In this document: positions 11,297-22,500 of the stretch, piece after piece
Layout: every line of letters starts with the position of its first letter
Numbering within the stretch: the first letter of the stretch is position 1
Source of the DNA: Helicoverpa zea
Lineage: Eukaryota; Arthropoda; Insecta; Lepidoptera; Noctuidae
Assembly (NCBI RefSeq): GCF_022581195.2
Contig: NC_061480.1
Coordinates: forward strand, 4,054,892 to 4,118,891
Direction of reading: 5' to 3'
Length of the DNA: 64,000 nucleotides
Notes under the pieces: model-generated
The model's input: only the letters and a program-made list of their open reading frames with translations
Database searches by the model: none
What the model was told of the DNA's origin: nothing
Made by a program: the position numbers and the translations under genes

Positions 11297-12451
11297 ATGC
11301 GTTCGGAAGAACTCGTGGCGAACGAGGTCCTGGCGTTCCTGCAGTACCAGCTGGACGTCATGGATGAGGTCAGTGTGACCCAGATTTGCACCTCAAACTT
11401 CACCGAGGAGGAGATACGCAGCGCAAAGAAGCTGTTGTACGAGTCGCTGCAAATGGCAGACCGAATGCCGACCCGCAGGCGAGATGAAAAGGGAGAGAGG
11501 AGTCTCCAAGACACTATAAGGCTGTTGAAGGAGACCGACCCGGACGACGTGCCAACGTTCGTGGCAAAGGAGTTGCGGAAGCTGCCCCCGGTCACTTTCG
11601 ATCACGTCGACGTCACCAGGCTGTTAAAGGACATCACGAGTATGAGGTCCAGCCTGGTCGAGCTGCAATTGAAGCTGGAGGCATCACAATCCACCATCTG
11701 TGATCTACGTAACGAGGTAGCAGAATTGCGAAACTCTGCATGTAGGTCACACGCGCATGCCAACAGCGACAACACACGCCACGGACAGGTCAACGCATCG
11801 CCGCAACGCGCCGAGTCAGCAAAATTGCACTCGTCGCCTGCCGTCGCCAATACTAGTGATGCGTCACCGTGCCCCGCCCTCCCCGCGTCCCCTGCCTACG
11901 GGACGCCGACGAATGTAAGCACGTCTAGGCTTGGACGTGTTTACTCGGATGCAGTAAAGCGAGATCCCGTCCAACGGCCACCTAAAGCTACTGTGGCGAT
12001 ACAATATCAGCCCGAAGGAACCCGAGGTACGGTACAATCTGTACCATGTAAAGGGAAAGTTGATGCAGATGGTTTCGTGAAGGTGGAAAGAAGGAAGAAG
12101 AAGCCATCTAGCCGAAATCAATGCGGAACTGCGTTGACTGGTCCGAACATGCTGCTGCGCCCCGCAATACCGACGACGCAGCTGTATGTTTCGCGTTTAC
12201 ATCACTCCACGAAGGTCGAGGAGATCGTGGAGTATATACGAGTCAAGACGAACTGGACCTTAAGAGTCGAGAGGTTGGAGCCCAGACACAACACAAATTT
12301 CAAATCGTTTGTGGTACGTGTGCCGACTCAGCATCTCGACATGTTCCAAGAAGCGTTTTGGCCGAAAGGTGTCGTTTTCCGGCGGTTCCGCGGGAGGCTA
12401 CGCGACACCACGCAGTGCAACACGACACCGCCTATTCGTGTTAACAAATAG
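11297..12451 (+). CDS. non-LTR retrotransposon ORF1-like protein, 384 aa
   Basis: One uninterrupted frame of 384 codons. It is rich in charged residues, with a predicted coiled coil at about residues 110-150 (SLVELQLKLEASQSTICDLR). A C-terminal globular region with an RRM-like feel runs through TTQLYVSRLHHSTKVEEIVE, KTNWTLRVERLE and PKGVVFRRFRGR. Proteins of this layout are ORF1 (nucleic-acid chaperone) products of CR1/Jockey-like LINEs. That assignment is from family resemblance, not a search. No reverse transcriptase follows. The frame is followed within about 100 bp by a GGGCCCTAGTTGCCTGA segment and (aaat)n tail, a LINE 3' end that also appears without coding sequence at 4210-4270. The unit therefore looks like an ORF2-deleted half-LINE. 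It lies inside the hAT element. Confidence 0.7.
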   Translation: MRSEELVANEVLAFLQYQLDVMDEVSVTQICTSNFTEEEIRSAKKLLYESLQMADRMPTRRRDEKGERSLQDTIRLLKETDPDDVPTFVAKELRKLPPVTFDHVDVTRLLKDITSMRSSLVELQLKLEASQSTICDLRNEVAELRNSACRSHAHANSDNTRHGQVNASPQRAESAKLHSSPAVANTSDASPCPALPASPAYGTPTNVSTSRLGRVYSDAVKRDPVQRPPKATVAIQYQPEGTRGTVQSVPCKGKVDADGFVKVERRKKKPSSRNQCGTALTGPNMLLRPAIPTTQLYVSRLHHSTKVEEIVEYIRVKTNWTLRVERLEPRHNTNFKSFVVRVPTQHLDMFQEAFWPKGVVFRRFRGRLRDTTQCNTTPPIRVNK

Positions 12452-13084
12452 AAATTGTCCTGCTGATTATTGTTATTTTATATGTATTAGTTTATAAGTA
12501 TTGCAATATTAAATTATGTATGTATTGTACTTTCTATGGGCCCTAGTTGCCTGAGGTAAACAAATAAATAAATAAATAAATAAAATTTACGTAATATTTG
12601 GTTTAAGTCCGATAAAAATTGCGCGCTCGCTTCGCTCGCGCGTTTGGGAACTACATAGGCAGGTTTTTCTTTATTTACATTTGCTTACCTACACAACTGC
12701 CGATATGCGTTTAGCAAAGTGCTAATTTAGGTAAACCGATGAGGTGGTCCCCGGCAAGACAAACTTTAGTTAAAGTGGTCCCTCATGACTAAAAGGTTAA
12801 GAACCACTGGTTTAGATAAACTTGAATGCTATAAGCAATAAAAAAAAGCTTGAAGCACGCAAATAAAATTTCACGCTTAGGTACAGTTCCATGGAAACTA
12901 GTTTTAGCATTAGTCCCGTAAATTAAATTAATTTGTTAAACAGTTTAAAGTAGCCCCGCTTTTTGAATTATTTCAATTTCGTATATACTTATAGGTACCT
13001 ACTTCGCTAGCCTGCGTACCTAAAAGAATTTTAAAACCTTCAAGAAATCAAGTAACAAAGATATAAAAGAAAAGTCTACTTGAG

Positions 13085-13230
13085 AACCTCCCCCTTCTGC
13101 CGGGGCTGCGGGTTGTTCGAAAGAGTTACACGCGGCCTACGAGGAACATGACGGTTTTTAGTCAGTAAGAGTCTGACACTCCCTCACCGCTGCTAACCCA
13201 CAGCGGGAGGGGTAATTTGATGATTTTTAA
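13085..13230 (-). repeat. dispersed repeat family B
   Basis: Contains CAGTAAGAGTCTGACACTCC and CTAACCCACAGCGGGAGGGG. Further copies are at 25450-25620, 31925-32045, 52155-52310, 60385-60510, 62540-62695 and 63490-63605. Non-coding. Confidence 0.6.
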
Positions 13231-13754
13231 CGTCGATACACAAAAAAGAAAAAACCAACGGCCAGTAACACTTAAAAATACACGGGAAGGGGCGGCAAAA
13301 TCGACAACTGCCCCGGGCGGCAGATACCCACGCTACGCCACTGCCTAGTGGGTTAAAAAACAACCTCTTGAGTATAAGGGCGTGGGATCGATTCCAGGTC
13401 AGACAAGTATCAATGCAAATTTTCTATATTTTTATGTACTTTCTAAGTATATCTTAGACACCAATGACTGTGTTTCAGAAGGCATGTTAAACTGTAGGCC
13501 CCGGCTGTCATTGAACATCCTTGGCAGTCGTTACAGGTAGTCAGAAGCCAGTAAGTCTGACACCAGTCTATTTGGTTGCCCAGGTAACTCGGTTGAGAAG
13601 TTCAGATAGGACAGTCGCTCCTTGTGTCACACTGGTACTCAGCTACGTCCTGTAAGACTGGAAGCCGACCCCGACATAGTTGGGAAAAAGGCTCGGAGGA
13701 TGGATGGATCTATGATCTATCTGTTGTTATGCTTAATTTGACACTACTTGATAT

Positions 13755-14213
13755 GTTACTCACGGGTGTCACATGTAACTCACGGGTGTGACATGTTACT
13801 CACGGGTGTCACATGTAACTCACGGGTGTGACATGTTACTCACGGGTGTGACATGTTACTCACGGGTGTGACATGTTACTCACGGGTGTAACATGTAACT
13901 CACGGGTGTGACATGTTACTCACGGGTGTCACATGTTACTCACGGGTGTGACATGTTACTCACGGGTGTCACATGTAACTCACGGGTGTGACATGTTACT
14001 CACGGGTGTCACATGTAACTCACGGGTGTGACATGTTACTCACGGGTGTCACATGTAACTCACGGGTGTGACATGTTACTCACGGGTGTCACATGTTACT
14101 CACGGGTGTGACATGTTACTCACGGGTGTCACATGTAACTCACGGGTGTCACATGTAACTCACGGGTGTGACATGTTACTCACGGGTGTGACATGTTACT
14201 CACGGGTGTGACA
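13755..14213. repeat. 20-bp minisatellite, about 23 copies, abutting the GrpE stop codon
   Basis: The unit is ATGTTACTCACGGGTGTGAC, repeated in strict 20-bp register. Two main variants are intermixed: GTGTGAC linked to TTACT, and GTGTCAC linked to TAACT. The array ends exactly at the TGA of GrpE (14214-14216), so it must form the start of the GrpE 3' UTR or flank. Read in the GrpE sense, most units contain CGTGAGTAAC, which resembles a 5' splice site. Confidence 0.95.
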
Positions 14214-17200
14214 TCACTTGGCGACGCCGACGAGCGCGGGCCGCACGCAGCGCTCGTGCAGCTTGTAACCCACCTTCGACACCGCCACCACCGTGCCCGC
14301 CTCCGCGCCTTCCACTTCCTGCAAAGTAATACCATATTGCTATAATTTATCCTCATCATCATCATCATTAATTTAAGAGCCCAGCTCTTGTCGGTGCAGC
14401 TCCTTCCATTTACACCTATCTAGCGCCAACTCCTGAACTTCCTTATACGTCACAATCTTTACCTTTTCTTAATTCTTCCTAAGCAAATCAAAATCAAAAA
14501 TCGTCTATTCAAACTTGGCTACAAAACAGCACTTTTCAAACGTCAGAAATTTACAAAAGACAGCCCCCAAAATGCCCACCCTTCACCACTTCCTATGTGT
14601 TTTTGCTGGGAAGATTATTCCTATTATCTCAAGCAAAGTACTACACTATAAAGTCTGAAATTACCAACTGACATTGAAAGAACGTCAAGATTAACGCTCA
14701 ATTTTCCTTTGTTTGAGAGGAGACCGCAGCCCAGCAGTGGTACTTATATTAAAAGATTGATGATAATGATACTTGATGTCCCTTTAGCCGATTATCGGCT
14801 ACGGCGGCTGTGCTCATTTAAGATCAGCCAGCTGCGCAGGACATATTTTAGTGCGTGAGCACTAGCACAGACACGGATGCACGATCCAGTATTCCTATGT
14901 GACCTAAATCCAACATGGCGGCCGTCCCAAGGTGACGGTTTTTGTTTATTGAGGTTCATCATCCTTGCAAGAGGTTACAATTTTATTGTATTTAGAAAAC
15001 TTTTCAAGAACGAGTTTTGAATTTTACCTATGTACAAGGTTTTCGTAAATATGTTAAAGAGTAATATACATTTTTTCGCCGTCGAAAACTGTATAGATTT
15101 GGCAAAAAAAAAAAATGTTTGAGACAAGCCAATTTGGCTGTTGTAAGCCTCTTAACTAGAACTGAGTAAAAGATGTATGTTAATTTGTAATAAATAATAT
15201 TACCTGTTGGAATAAAGCTTCGTGTAGGTTGGGGTCGAACTTCTCGCGGAGAGGAGACACCGACACCAGCCCGTGTCTGCTGAACACCTGCGAAATACAA
15301 AATGGTAAATAGTAGTATAATTAAATAAATGTTATATAATTTTTGCGTGATATAAGTGGGATGTTTTCATCGAAAGAGGGACAAGGACATTTTTGCACCC
15401 GCCAGCTGAAGGCAATTTATTGAATCAGTTACTTTAGGCTTTAGAGGACACAAAAATTAAAAAAAAATTGCTCTTATAAGTTAGTTAACACGAATAACGC
15501 GATAAGCGACAAAATAAAGAGCGAAACACAAAACACGAAAGAGCGTGCGCGAATTTTACTATTCTACGATTTGCTCACCGTAAAGCAGGACATTTGCGAC
15601 AAAAATCGCGATTATCCCGTTAAAAGTTGAACGTCTGGATAGGCTGGTTGGGGGTTACACGGTACGTCAGTGGAGTGTCACGTGAGGGTCAGTAGGACGC
15701 CATACGGGACGTCAATGGGGTGTCACACGGATGTCAGTAAGTAGTCACATGGGGTGTCACAGGGGTGTCATTACCTGCGTGAGCTGCGCACGAGTGAGTC
15801 GCACTCCGGAGTGCAGGGAGCGCAGGGCTGCGGCGGCGCCGCCCTCTGTGCCTCCGCCCTCCGACACCTCGCTCTCTGGCACGCTCTCGGCGGCTGCTGC
15901 TAGAGTGTCTGCTACCTGGAGACGATAGAAACAACTCAAATCATTTATTTCATTTAGGCCTTTACAAGCACTTATGAACGTCGAACATATAACTAAGTTT
16001 GATTATAGTTGCCCATTCCAAAAGTAGCTTCCTATGGAGAAGAACGGGAAAGAAACTCCATGGTTACAAGTTTAATAATATGTATAGATGTATACCACTT
16101 GCTGTTTCACGCGGCACGCGGTTCCACCAGCGTCCAGTTTGACCCTATGTTTGACTCGTCCCTATGTTACTTGGGAAGAGTGTAGCTTTCAAATAGGTTC
16201 AATGTTCTCAGAGCCTTTACAAACAAACAAAAAAGTTTCCCTCTTTACTATATTAACATACATAGACACACTTTTATTACATTATTTCTTACCTGTATAA
16301 CTTACATGACCAAATTCCTTGAGGAAATGTGGGCATATCTACCACACAAGAACATAGATTTCTCACAAACCTAAATTAAATGGCGATCTTCAAACAATTC
16401 GTTACAACAGCCGCTAGAGCACTGTATTTGTCCTGGGAAGAGTACAGTGGAGGTGTCTACACTCACGTCAAGTAGATCCTTGCAGAAGCTCTGTATGGCG
16501 AAGGACTTGGCGTCCTCCACCTGCTTCATCATGCGACGCCGCACGTTCTCGCCGTCTGCTAGAGCGCGCTTGTATTTGTCCTGGGAAGAGTACAACGGTG
16601 TTAGGCATAATAGTAGGTACACTGAGATGGTTTATGCCTGCAGCAAAGGGACTTCTGTCACGTATGGTTGGGTTGAGCTGTCCCTCCCAACTTCTTTCTT
16701 TTAAACATTTAAACAAAGTTTTGTTTACCAAAAAATGTTTTATGGCCAAACATAGTATCATTATGTTTTTATATGAGATCCATTTATTAAAGTAAACTGT
16801 GAGCTACCCTTCCAAGATGCTACCTTATATAATATGGCAGGGATGGCGAACCTTTATTGACTTACGTGCCAAATTAAATAAAAAAGAATGATGATTATAG
16901 ACGCGTGCCTTTAACATTAAAAGGTAAAAGATTATGAAGAGGGACTTGTCTTTGATTCGCAAATTTTCATAAACATCTTTTAACAATAGTGCTCAGATAT
17001 CTTAATAAAATAGGCTCTTTTCGGGATGTGGGAGGTAGTTCCACGAATCTATGATAAACATTTATTAGTACGTAGTAATGGTACATAGGTAAGTTCAATT
17101 GAAAACTTGCAGAATAATGGCGTGCCCAAATTATTTAGCTGCGTGCCACCACGGGCACGCGTGCCATTGGTTCGCCATCCCTGTAATATGGTATAAATAA

Positions 17201-18771
17201 AGCATTTATTACATAATTTTACAATATTTTCCTTAATTCTAAATAAGTGCTTATATGTATATGATTTGTTTGAACTAGGTAAAAACCTGTCTCAGGTGTA
17301 AAGTGCTTATTATAATATTTATAGTAGCAAATTAACCTTTAACTACTGACGTGGATGTCTCATAGACGGTGAGTTCACAAATATAGGTTACTCTTAAAAT
17401 AGTAAACTTACTTCAAAATCCTTAACTTGTGTTCTCAGCGTGTTGACCTCAGCGGTCAGACTCTCGATGTGCTTGTGGCACTCCTCGACAGTGCCGGGGA
17501 GCTGCTTGTTGTCCGCCTCGGGCTCCGCAGCCTTCTCTTCTGTGCTGTATCTGCATACTGCACTTCTGTGGGTATGAAGATTATTTGTAAACAATTGAGT
17601 TTGATATACATTTTTGCAAGTAGGGTGTCACAAGATGGGGCTAGAAAGATGAAGAATGTTGTGTGAAGAAATTAGGCTATAATTAAAGATTTGTTAAAGT
17701 TTTTTACTATCACAGGTTCTCAACCTGTATAAAAGTTTTTAAAGTTAGGTAAAACTAGATAGTCTGAAATAAATTACCAACTGGAGTAACTGAAATGTTA
17801 TTAATTTTAAGTGCTGCTCAAATATAATTCTATCTATTATATATTCTATTCAGAATTTGCAAATTGCTGTGACAAATAAGTTTAAATTAAGTTACATTTC
17901 ATTATTTCAGTTTAAGTAAATCTATGTCAAAATCAAAAGTCATTTATTCAAATTAGGCTGCAAAATAGCACATTTTGAACGTCAGAAATTTACAAAAGAC
18001 AGCCCCCAAAACGCCCGCCCTTCACCACTTCCTATGCTGGGAAGAAGTGGCGCAACAAACTCCCCAGCAAGTGTGAAGTGTATGTGAAAAGTATTTCGTC
18101 AGTGGACACTGGACAGTTAAAAGTGTAATCATGACGGTATAACATAAATGCAATATAGAATTTAGTAGTTCTCTTTACAGCCTTTTTAATAATTTACAGG
18201 TTTACTGAGCACAAGTTAGTGGTTTATCTATAGATAAAAATCTGGTATAGACTTGAACTTTGAACATAGGACTTTTATATTGTTTATAGCTATAACTAAA
18301 GAGATTTTATATACTGCTGGAATTCGATAATCAGAAAGATTCCTACAAGTCATGATCTATTGGTATTGTAAAGGGTATAGAGATGGATATCTTTAATAGC
18401 TTGTAGCTTTTATTATTTACAAATACACGTTAAGGGTTCCGACGACAAGAGGAATGCTATTCTAACTTAGTAAGTCAATTTTAAATTACTTTAAGAAGTT
18501 CTATAGTAAATATTGCATCAGCAATTTTATAATAGTTTTTATAAAATCTTCGCAAAAGGAAAAAGGTCAAACTTTAGTTTTGCTGTTTTAACTTGCTTTT
18601 GACACTTTTTAAAAGTATTTTTTCCTGAAATTTAAAAATTGTTTCGTGAACATAACCTCAAAATTTGGTTGCGCAATTTCACCTGTATACATTAGCTCGA
18701 AGCGTCCTCAACGGTGATCCGGCAACATATTTGGCAAGTCTACCCACTGAATACACATTTAATGAAGCCAT
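14214..18771 (-). CDS. Roe1: mitochondrial GrpE (nucleotide exchange factor for Hsp70), complete
   Basis: Six exons, in transcript order 18683-18771, 17412-17565, 16467-16580, 15775-15915, 15204-15287 and 14214-14318. They have GT/AG borders and consistent phases and give 228 aa, the usual GrpE size. Exon 1 encodes MASLNVYSVGRLAKYVAGSP, an Arg-rich N-terminus without acidic residues, as in a matrix-targeting signal. Exon 2 starts the long coiled coil (KHIESLTAEVNTLRTQVKDF). Exon 3 carries DKYKRALADGENVRRRM, the GrpE dimerisation helix. The last exons hold DPNLHEALFQ and the beta-domain signature TVVAVSKVGYKLHERCVRPA with the C-terminal end LVGVAK. Role (established): releases ADP from mitochondrial Hsp70 during protein import and folding. 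The loop in exon 4 is unusually Gly/Ala-rich. Intron 2 contains a hAT MITE. It is divergent from the PHOSPHO2 gene. Confidence 0.95.
14485..14625 (-). repeat. dispersed repeat family D
   Basis: Reverse-strand copy of a repeat whose consensus has CATAGGAAGTGGTGAAGGGT, GGGGGCTGTCTTTTGTAAAT and a TTGATTTT-rich tail. Other copies are at 17925-18080, 24640-24815, 47780-47850 and 59160-59275. It is in GrpE intron 5. Confidence 0.6.
14785..14900 (+). repeat. dispersed repeat family E fragment
   Basis: Contains CCGATTATCGGCTACGGCGG and GCGCAGGACATATT, shared with the fuller copy at 26640-26990. It is in GrpE intron 5. Confidence 0.55.
15655..15774. repeat. degenerate GGGTGTCAC minisatellite abutting the GrpE exon 4 donor
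   Basis: Diverged repeats of about 18-30 bp built from GTCAGTNNG and GGGTGTCAC fill the 120 bp that run into the splice donor of GrpE exon 4 (donor complement at 15769-15774). The motif GGGTGTCAC is shared with the 20-bp array at 13755-14213. Confidence 0.6.
16413..16446 (-). repeat. partial duplicate of the GrpE exon 3 acceptor
   Basis: About 35 bp, comprising the 3' splice site and first codons of GrpE exon 3 (16558-16594), recur 148 bp further along the transcript, inside intron 3. The copy keeps TCTTCCCAG followed by GACAAATACA but then diverges, so it is not a usable exon. Confidence 0.75.
16838..17183. mobile_element. hAT MITE, 346 bp, in GrpE intron 2
   Basis: Inverted ends CAGGGATGGCGAACC are flanked by perfect 8-bp direct repeats TAATATGG (16830-16837 and 17184-17191). 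Subterminal CGTGCC/GGCACG motifs recur inverted. No coding capacity. Confidence 0.9.
17925..18080 (-). repeat. dispersed repeat family D
   Basis: Reverse-strand copy in GrpE intron 1 with AGAAATTTACAAAAGACAGC and CGCCCTTCACCACTTCCTAT. Confidence 0.65.
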
Positions 18772-19513
18772 TGCAATACGTGTTATGTAATTATTTACAA
18801 TATTTCTAAAATAAATTCCCGTAAAAAGAGGTTAGGCTGCAGCTCTGAATTCTTCAACTGTCAAGTTTTTTTTTAATCTTCTACGACGATGACAGCCTGA
18901 TAGAGTCACAAACAGATGTGTTTGGATATCCGTACGACGTCTAAAATGAAATCTCTTTTAAACCATTTTTGATGTTTTTATTAAATATCCAAAGAGGTGC
19001 TAATACACGCACTGCAGTTTTTTGATATTTCTATAACGATATTTAAACTGTTAAGTCGAAACAATAAGCATATATTTTAATATTCATATTGTTTATTGCG
19101 GTTAAGCTTTGATTCATTTGTTATTTATAAACTATGCCTAAGTGTAAAAATATTTTTAATGTGTGTTCATTTGAATAAATCATTGATTACGTATACATAA
19201 ATCATCCTTGGAGTATTCTGAGAACTATCCGAACAAAAACCTCAAGGTCGCGTCAAACTCAAAATCAATAACGTCACGCCAGCTGATAGCTGTCAAAATT
19301 CACAAGTATTTTGCGATTTTGTTGCGTCTATTAGAAAAACCTTTCAATAATGATTACATCATCCGTAATTCTTCCGTCCCATGTCTCGATGTCTATTGAC
19401 GTCATTAAACGAGTTCCCCATTCACGAGGCATCGCTTAGGACTTCAGAGATTTGAGTAAAATCTCGTTCAGTGCGTTACGGGTCGTTGTGTAGTGCGCGC
19501 GGAAAATTCAAAT
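18772..19513. promoter_or_regulatory. divergent promoter region between GrpE and PHOSPHO2
   Basis: The two start codons face away from each other across 742 bp with no recognisable transposon. A perfect palindromic CRE, TGACGTCA, lies at 19397-19404, and an arthropod initiator-like TCAGT lies at 19468-19472, about 42 bp before the phosphatase ATG. No TATA box was seen at a fitting distance. Promoter function is inferred from position and these two motifs only. Confidence 0.45.
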
Positions 19514-22500
19514 ATGGCGCATTCGTCTTTGATTATTTTCGATTTTGATCGTACGATAGTGGACGCTGACTCTGACGCGACTTTAATAGATAAATTAAGG
19601 GAAAAGCAGCCTCCGCCCGAGTGGGAAGCCGGAAACCATGACTGGACTCCTTATATGAGTGATGTAAGTTTTTTTTTAGTTGGCTGTATGTTCATTGCTC
19701 TCAGGTGCCTATTTTTTCACGTAAAAAAGCACGATTTCTTAGCTACATTTTTGGGGATTATGATTTTTTGTTGTATTTAATTTTGCCTAGCCGTTTTTTA
19801 GGTAGATAGAATTTGCTTCTTTAAAATTATTCTTTACTACAGGTATTTTCATCATGGAGTAACTATTGTCCCTACTGAAAAACATCAAACTAGCTTATGA
19901 CTTATTACTGAAAGAAAGTATAGGTCTGATACTTTGTCAGACTGTTCGGATTTAATTGCTACAAAAATTGCCTATTGAAACCAGTTGAAAAATACCTACT
20001 ACCTTTGCTGAAAACCGCATCAAAAATCGCTTCAGCCAAACGCAAAGATAATCGCGCACAAACATACACGTCAAACTGAGAAGCTCATTTTTTGAAATCG
20101 ATTAAAAATAGGATTCCATTTATTGGTTGATAAAACTTATTATTAACTATTAGACAAATAGGTATAATATACTTATTTTCCCTACAGTTATTTTTATTAT
20201 TACCTATATATACATATTTTCCGTTTTTAGATAAACCGGCAAATTATGCATTTTCATAGTTATTATCTGGCTAATAAAATCGACATTTATGATTAGCCAT
20301 TATAAATGTCTAATAATCATTTATAAATGTTTAATCTTCTATATAGGTACGTAAAAGAAAATCGTGTTAGTTACACATTTTATAACTGAAAAATGGATGA
20401 ACCGTTTAAGCTGAAAATTTGAGTCTTCCGTTCTCCCAGCACACGGGCCACAGGCCACAACCACAAACCGCCGCCACTGGCATATTTCTTGTCATTTTCA
20501 TACATTTTATACGGACTTTCCGCACACGGTTGACGCCGGTGGCGGCAAATGGCCGCAGCTTGCTTCTTGTGGCCCGCATCGGCCTCTAAACGTCGACACA
20601 AAAAGCCGCCACACGCCACTCTCTCCCTTACTATACCTGTTAGAGCCCACCTAAACCTCTCTACCTCAGTAAACCTGTAAGAGCCTAAAACCTTCTTCGA
20701 CCGAGTTGGGTTAAAAAAAGTAGCGACCACCGACACAAAATTGCCATGTTAAAAGGCCTGCCAATTTACGTGCAGGAAGCAAAGCAACAAATATTGATAG
20801 GATAGCACATTCATGCATTTTCAATCACTTCATTACATGACAATATTTACATTATTCGTTTTCCCGCGTCCCGTGGAAACTACTGCCCGTACTGGGATAA
20901 AATGCAGCCTATGCTGCTCGGGAAGAGCGTAGCTTGAGCAGTGAAAGTTTTTTTTAAATCAGTTCTATACATATTTTCGGAGCTTTTGGGGTACAAACAA
21001 AAAAAAAATCTCTTTATCATACATAGTCCTAGCGCCCTGGTACGTCCTTCGCTACGTAAATAAATGAAGAACTGTTTGACCGATATTGTGCAAACTACAC
21101 ATAAACCATCGACTGAATAGTCCGAACAAAGCCTAAACATTCGATTTGGATAGCCCTTTCCTGAGTTATAAAATTACAACGAAGTGACATGATTTTTTAG
21201 ATATATGAAGATGACTGGCAGAAACTTGACTCCCATATACATATTTCAGTTAAAAGCACGTGCTTCCAGGAAAACGCGTGAAACTGCGGCAAAACGCTAG
21301 TCACTAACCTATTTGTCATGTTCAATGTCAGTGCGTCACCAATTGAGGAAAGTTTCTATTAAAAATAAACCTTATGGCTTTATTAATAAGGTATAATTAG
21401 AATTATTTATTTTGGACATCCTGATTGGTTTTGGAGGCCATAACCTTAAATGGATAGTTCAAAACCAACAATATTATCATTAATTCAACCTAGGAATTCT
21501 CCTGGCATTCATAACTTCATCATCAGCCCAGCCTTTCCCCGAACTATGTTGGTGTAGGCTTCCAGTCTTTACCAAATGCAGCTGAGCACTAGTGCTTTCA
21601 TGGAGCTACTGCTATATGTACTCCTCAACCTAGTTACCTGGGCAACCTCCTTTGTAAAACTGAATGTGACCCCGACTTCGCACTTGTAAATTGCTTCAGT
21701 AAAAAGTACAAGCAACTTCCACAAGTTGTAAAAAGTTCTAAGAAATTACTGCAAGCAACTCACGAGGGGGTATACGTATAAGTTATTTATGTAATCTGCT
21801 TACGTGAGCAAAGCTTACTAGTGAAAATGTGGTCTTTGATTTCTCTATCTAACTGACTAGCTAGACACATGACACATATTCTAGCATTTACTCTGGGAAT
21901 GTAACTCTTAAGATAAGCAAACACTGCATCTATTCAACATGGTCACGAGGGAATAAGTAGACCGTTTACTAATATTTTCAAACAATAGTCTCACACATGC
22001 GAACATGCGGTTGCGCTATTTGACTATGTATTTCCATAAGTAAACCATAACCATTGTCATTGGTCATATCGGCAATTTGGCAACTGAAAATGGTTCGGTA
22101 TTCGTTATAGTTAATTGGAGCAACTCATCGCAGAAACAGGTATAGGCAGAGTACTTTTACAAATGTAAATTGTCCATATCTGACAACCAGTCTTACGAAG
22201 GGGTAAATTGTTGGCCAGGTAACTGGGTTAAGGAGGTCAAATAGGCAATCGCTCCTTGTAAAACACTGGTACTCAGCTGCATGCATCGATTAGACGGAAA
22301 GCCGACCCGAACATAGTTGCGAAAAGGCTCGGGAGATGAGGAAACTTTTTTGTTTGTTGTATCTTAAAGGCTCCGTGTTCAAAGACGGCCGGGGCCTACA
22401 GTTTAATGTGCCCACAACGAAACACTCTTTTTTATATTAGTATGTAAGTATAGATAGAAATAACTACTATACCTATCGTTAAAAGGGTGTGCTAGGCTAT

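Larger units (their letters stand above)
10843..13343. mobile_element. hAT-type element, non-autonomous, 2501 bp
   Basis: The ends are inverted copies of CAGTGGCGTAGCGTGGG, flanked by perfect 8-bp direct repeats CCTAGTGG (10835-10842 and 13344-13351), the hAT hallmark. Subterminal GGGGCGGCAAAAT also recurs inverted near 13290. No hAT transposase frame is present. The interior holds a LINE ORF1 insertion (about 11250-12592) and a copy of repeat family B (13085-13230). Confidence 0.9.
10826..13710 (+). mobile_element. SINE family A interrupted by a hAT element
   Basis: The SINE's tRNA-like head begins GTCGTGGTGGCCTAGTGG at 10826-10842. It resumes after the hAT insertion at 13344 with CCTAGTGGGTT, continues through a B box (GATCGATTCC) and the body, and ends near 13710. 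The interruption falls inside the A-box region and duplicated 8 bp, CCTAGTGG. Confidence 0.85.

Noticed and set aside
13755..14213. CRISPR-like array
   Set aside because: Units are contiguous 20-bp repeats without unique spacers, in a eukaryotic context next to the GrpE stop codon. It is a minisatellite.
20380..20736. 118-codon minus-strand frame in PHOSPHO2 intron 1
   Set aside because: No motif recognised. It sits in a GC-richer patch resembling mobile DNA and has no neighbouring exon in phase.
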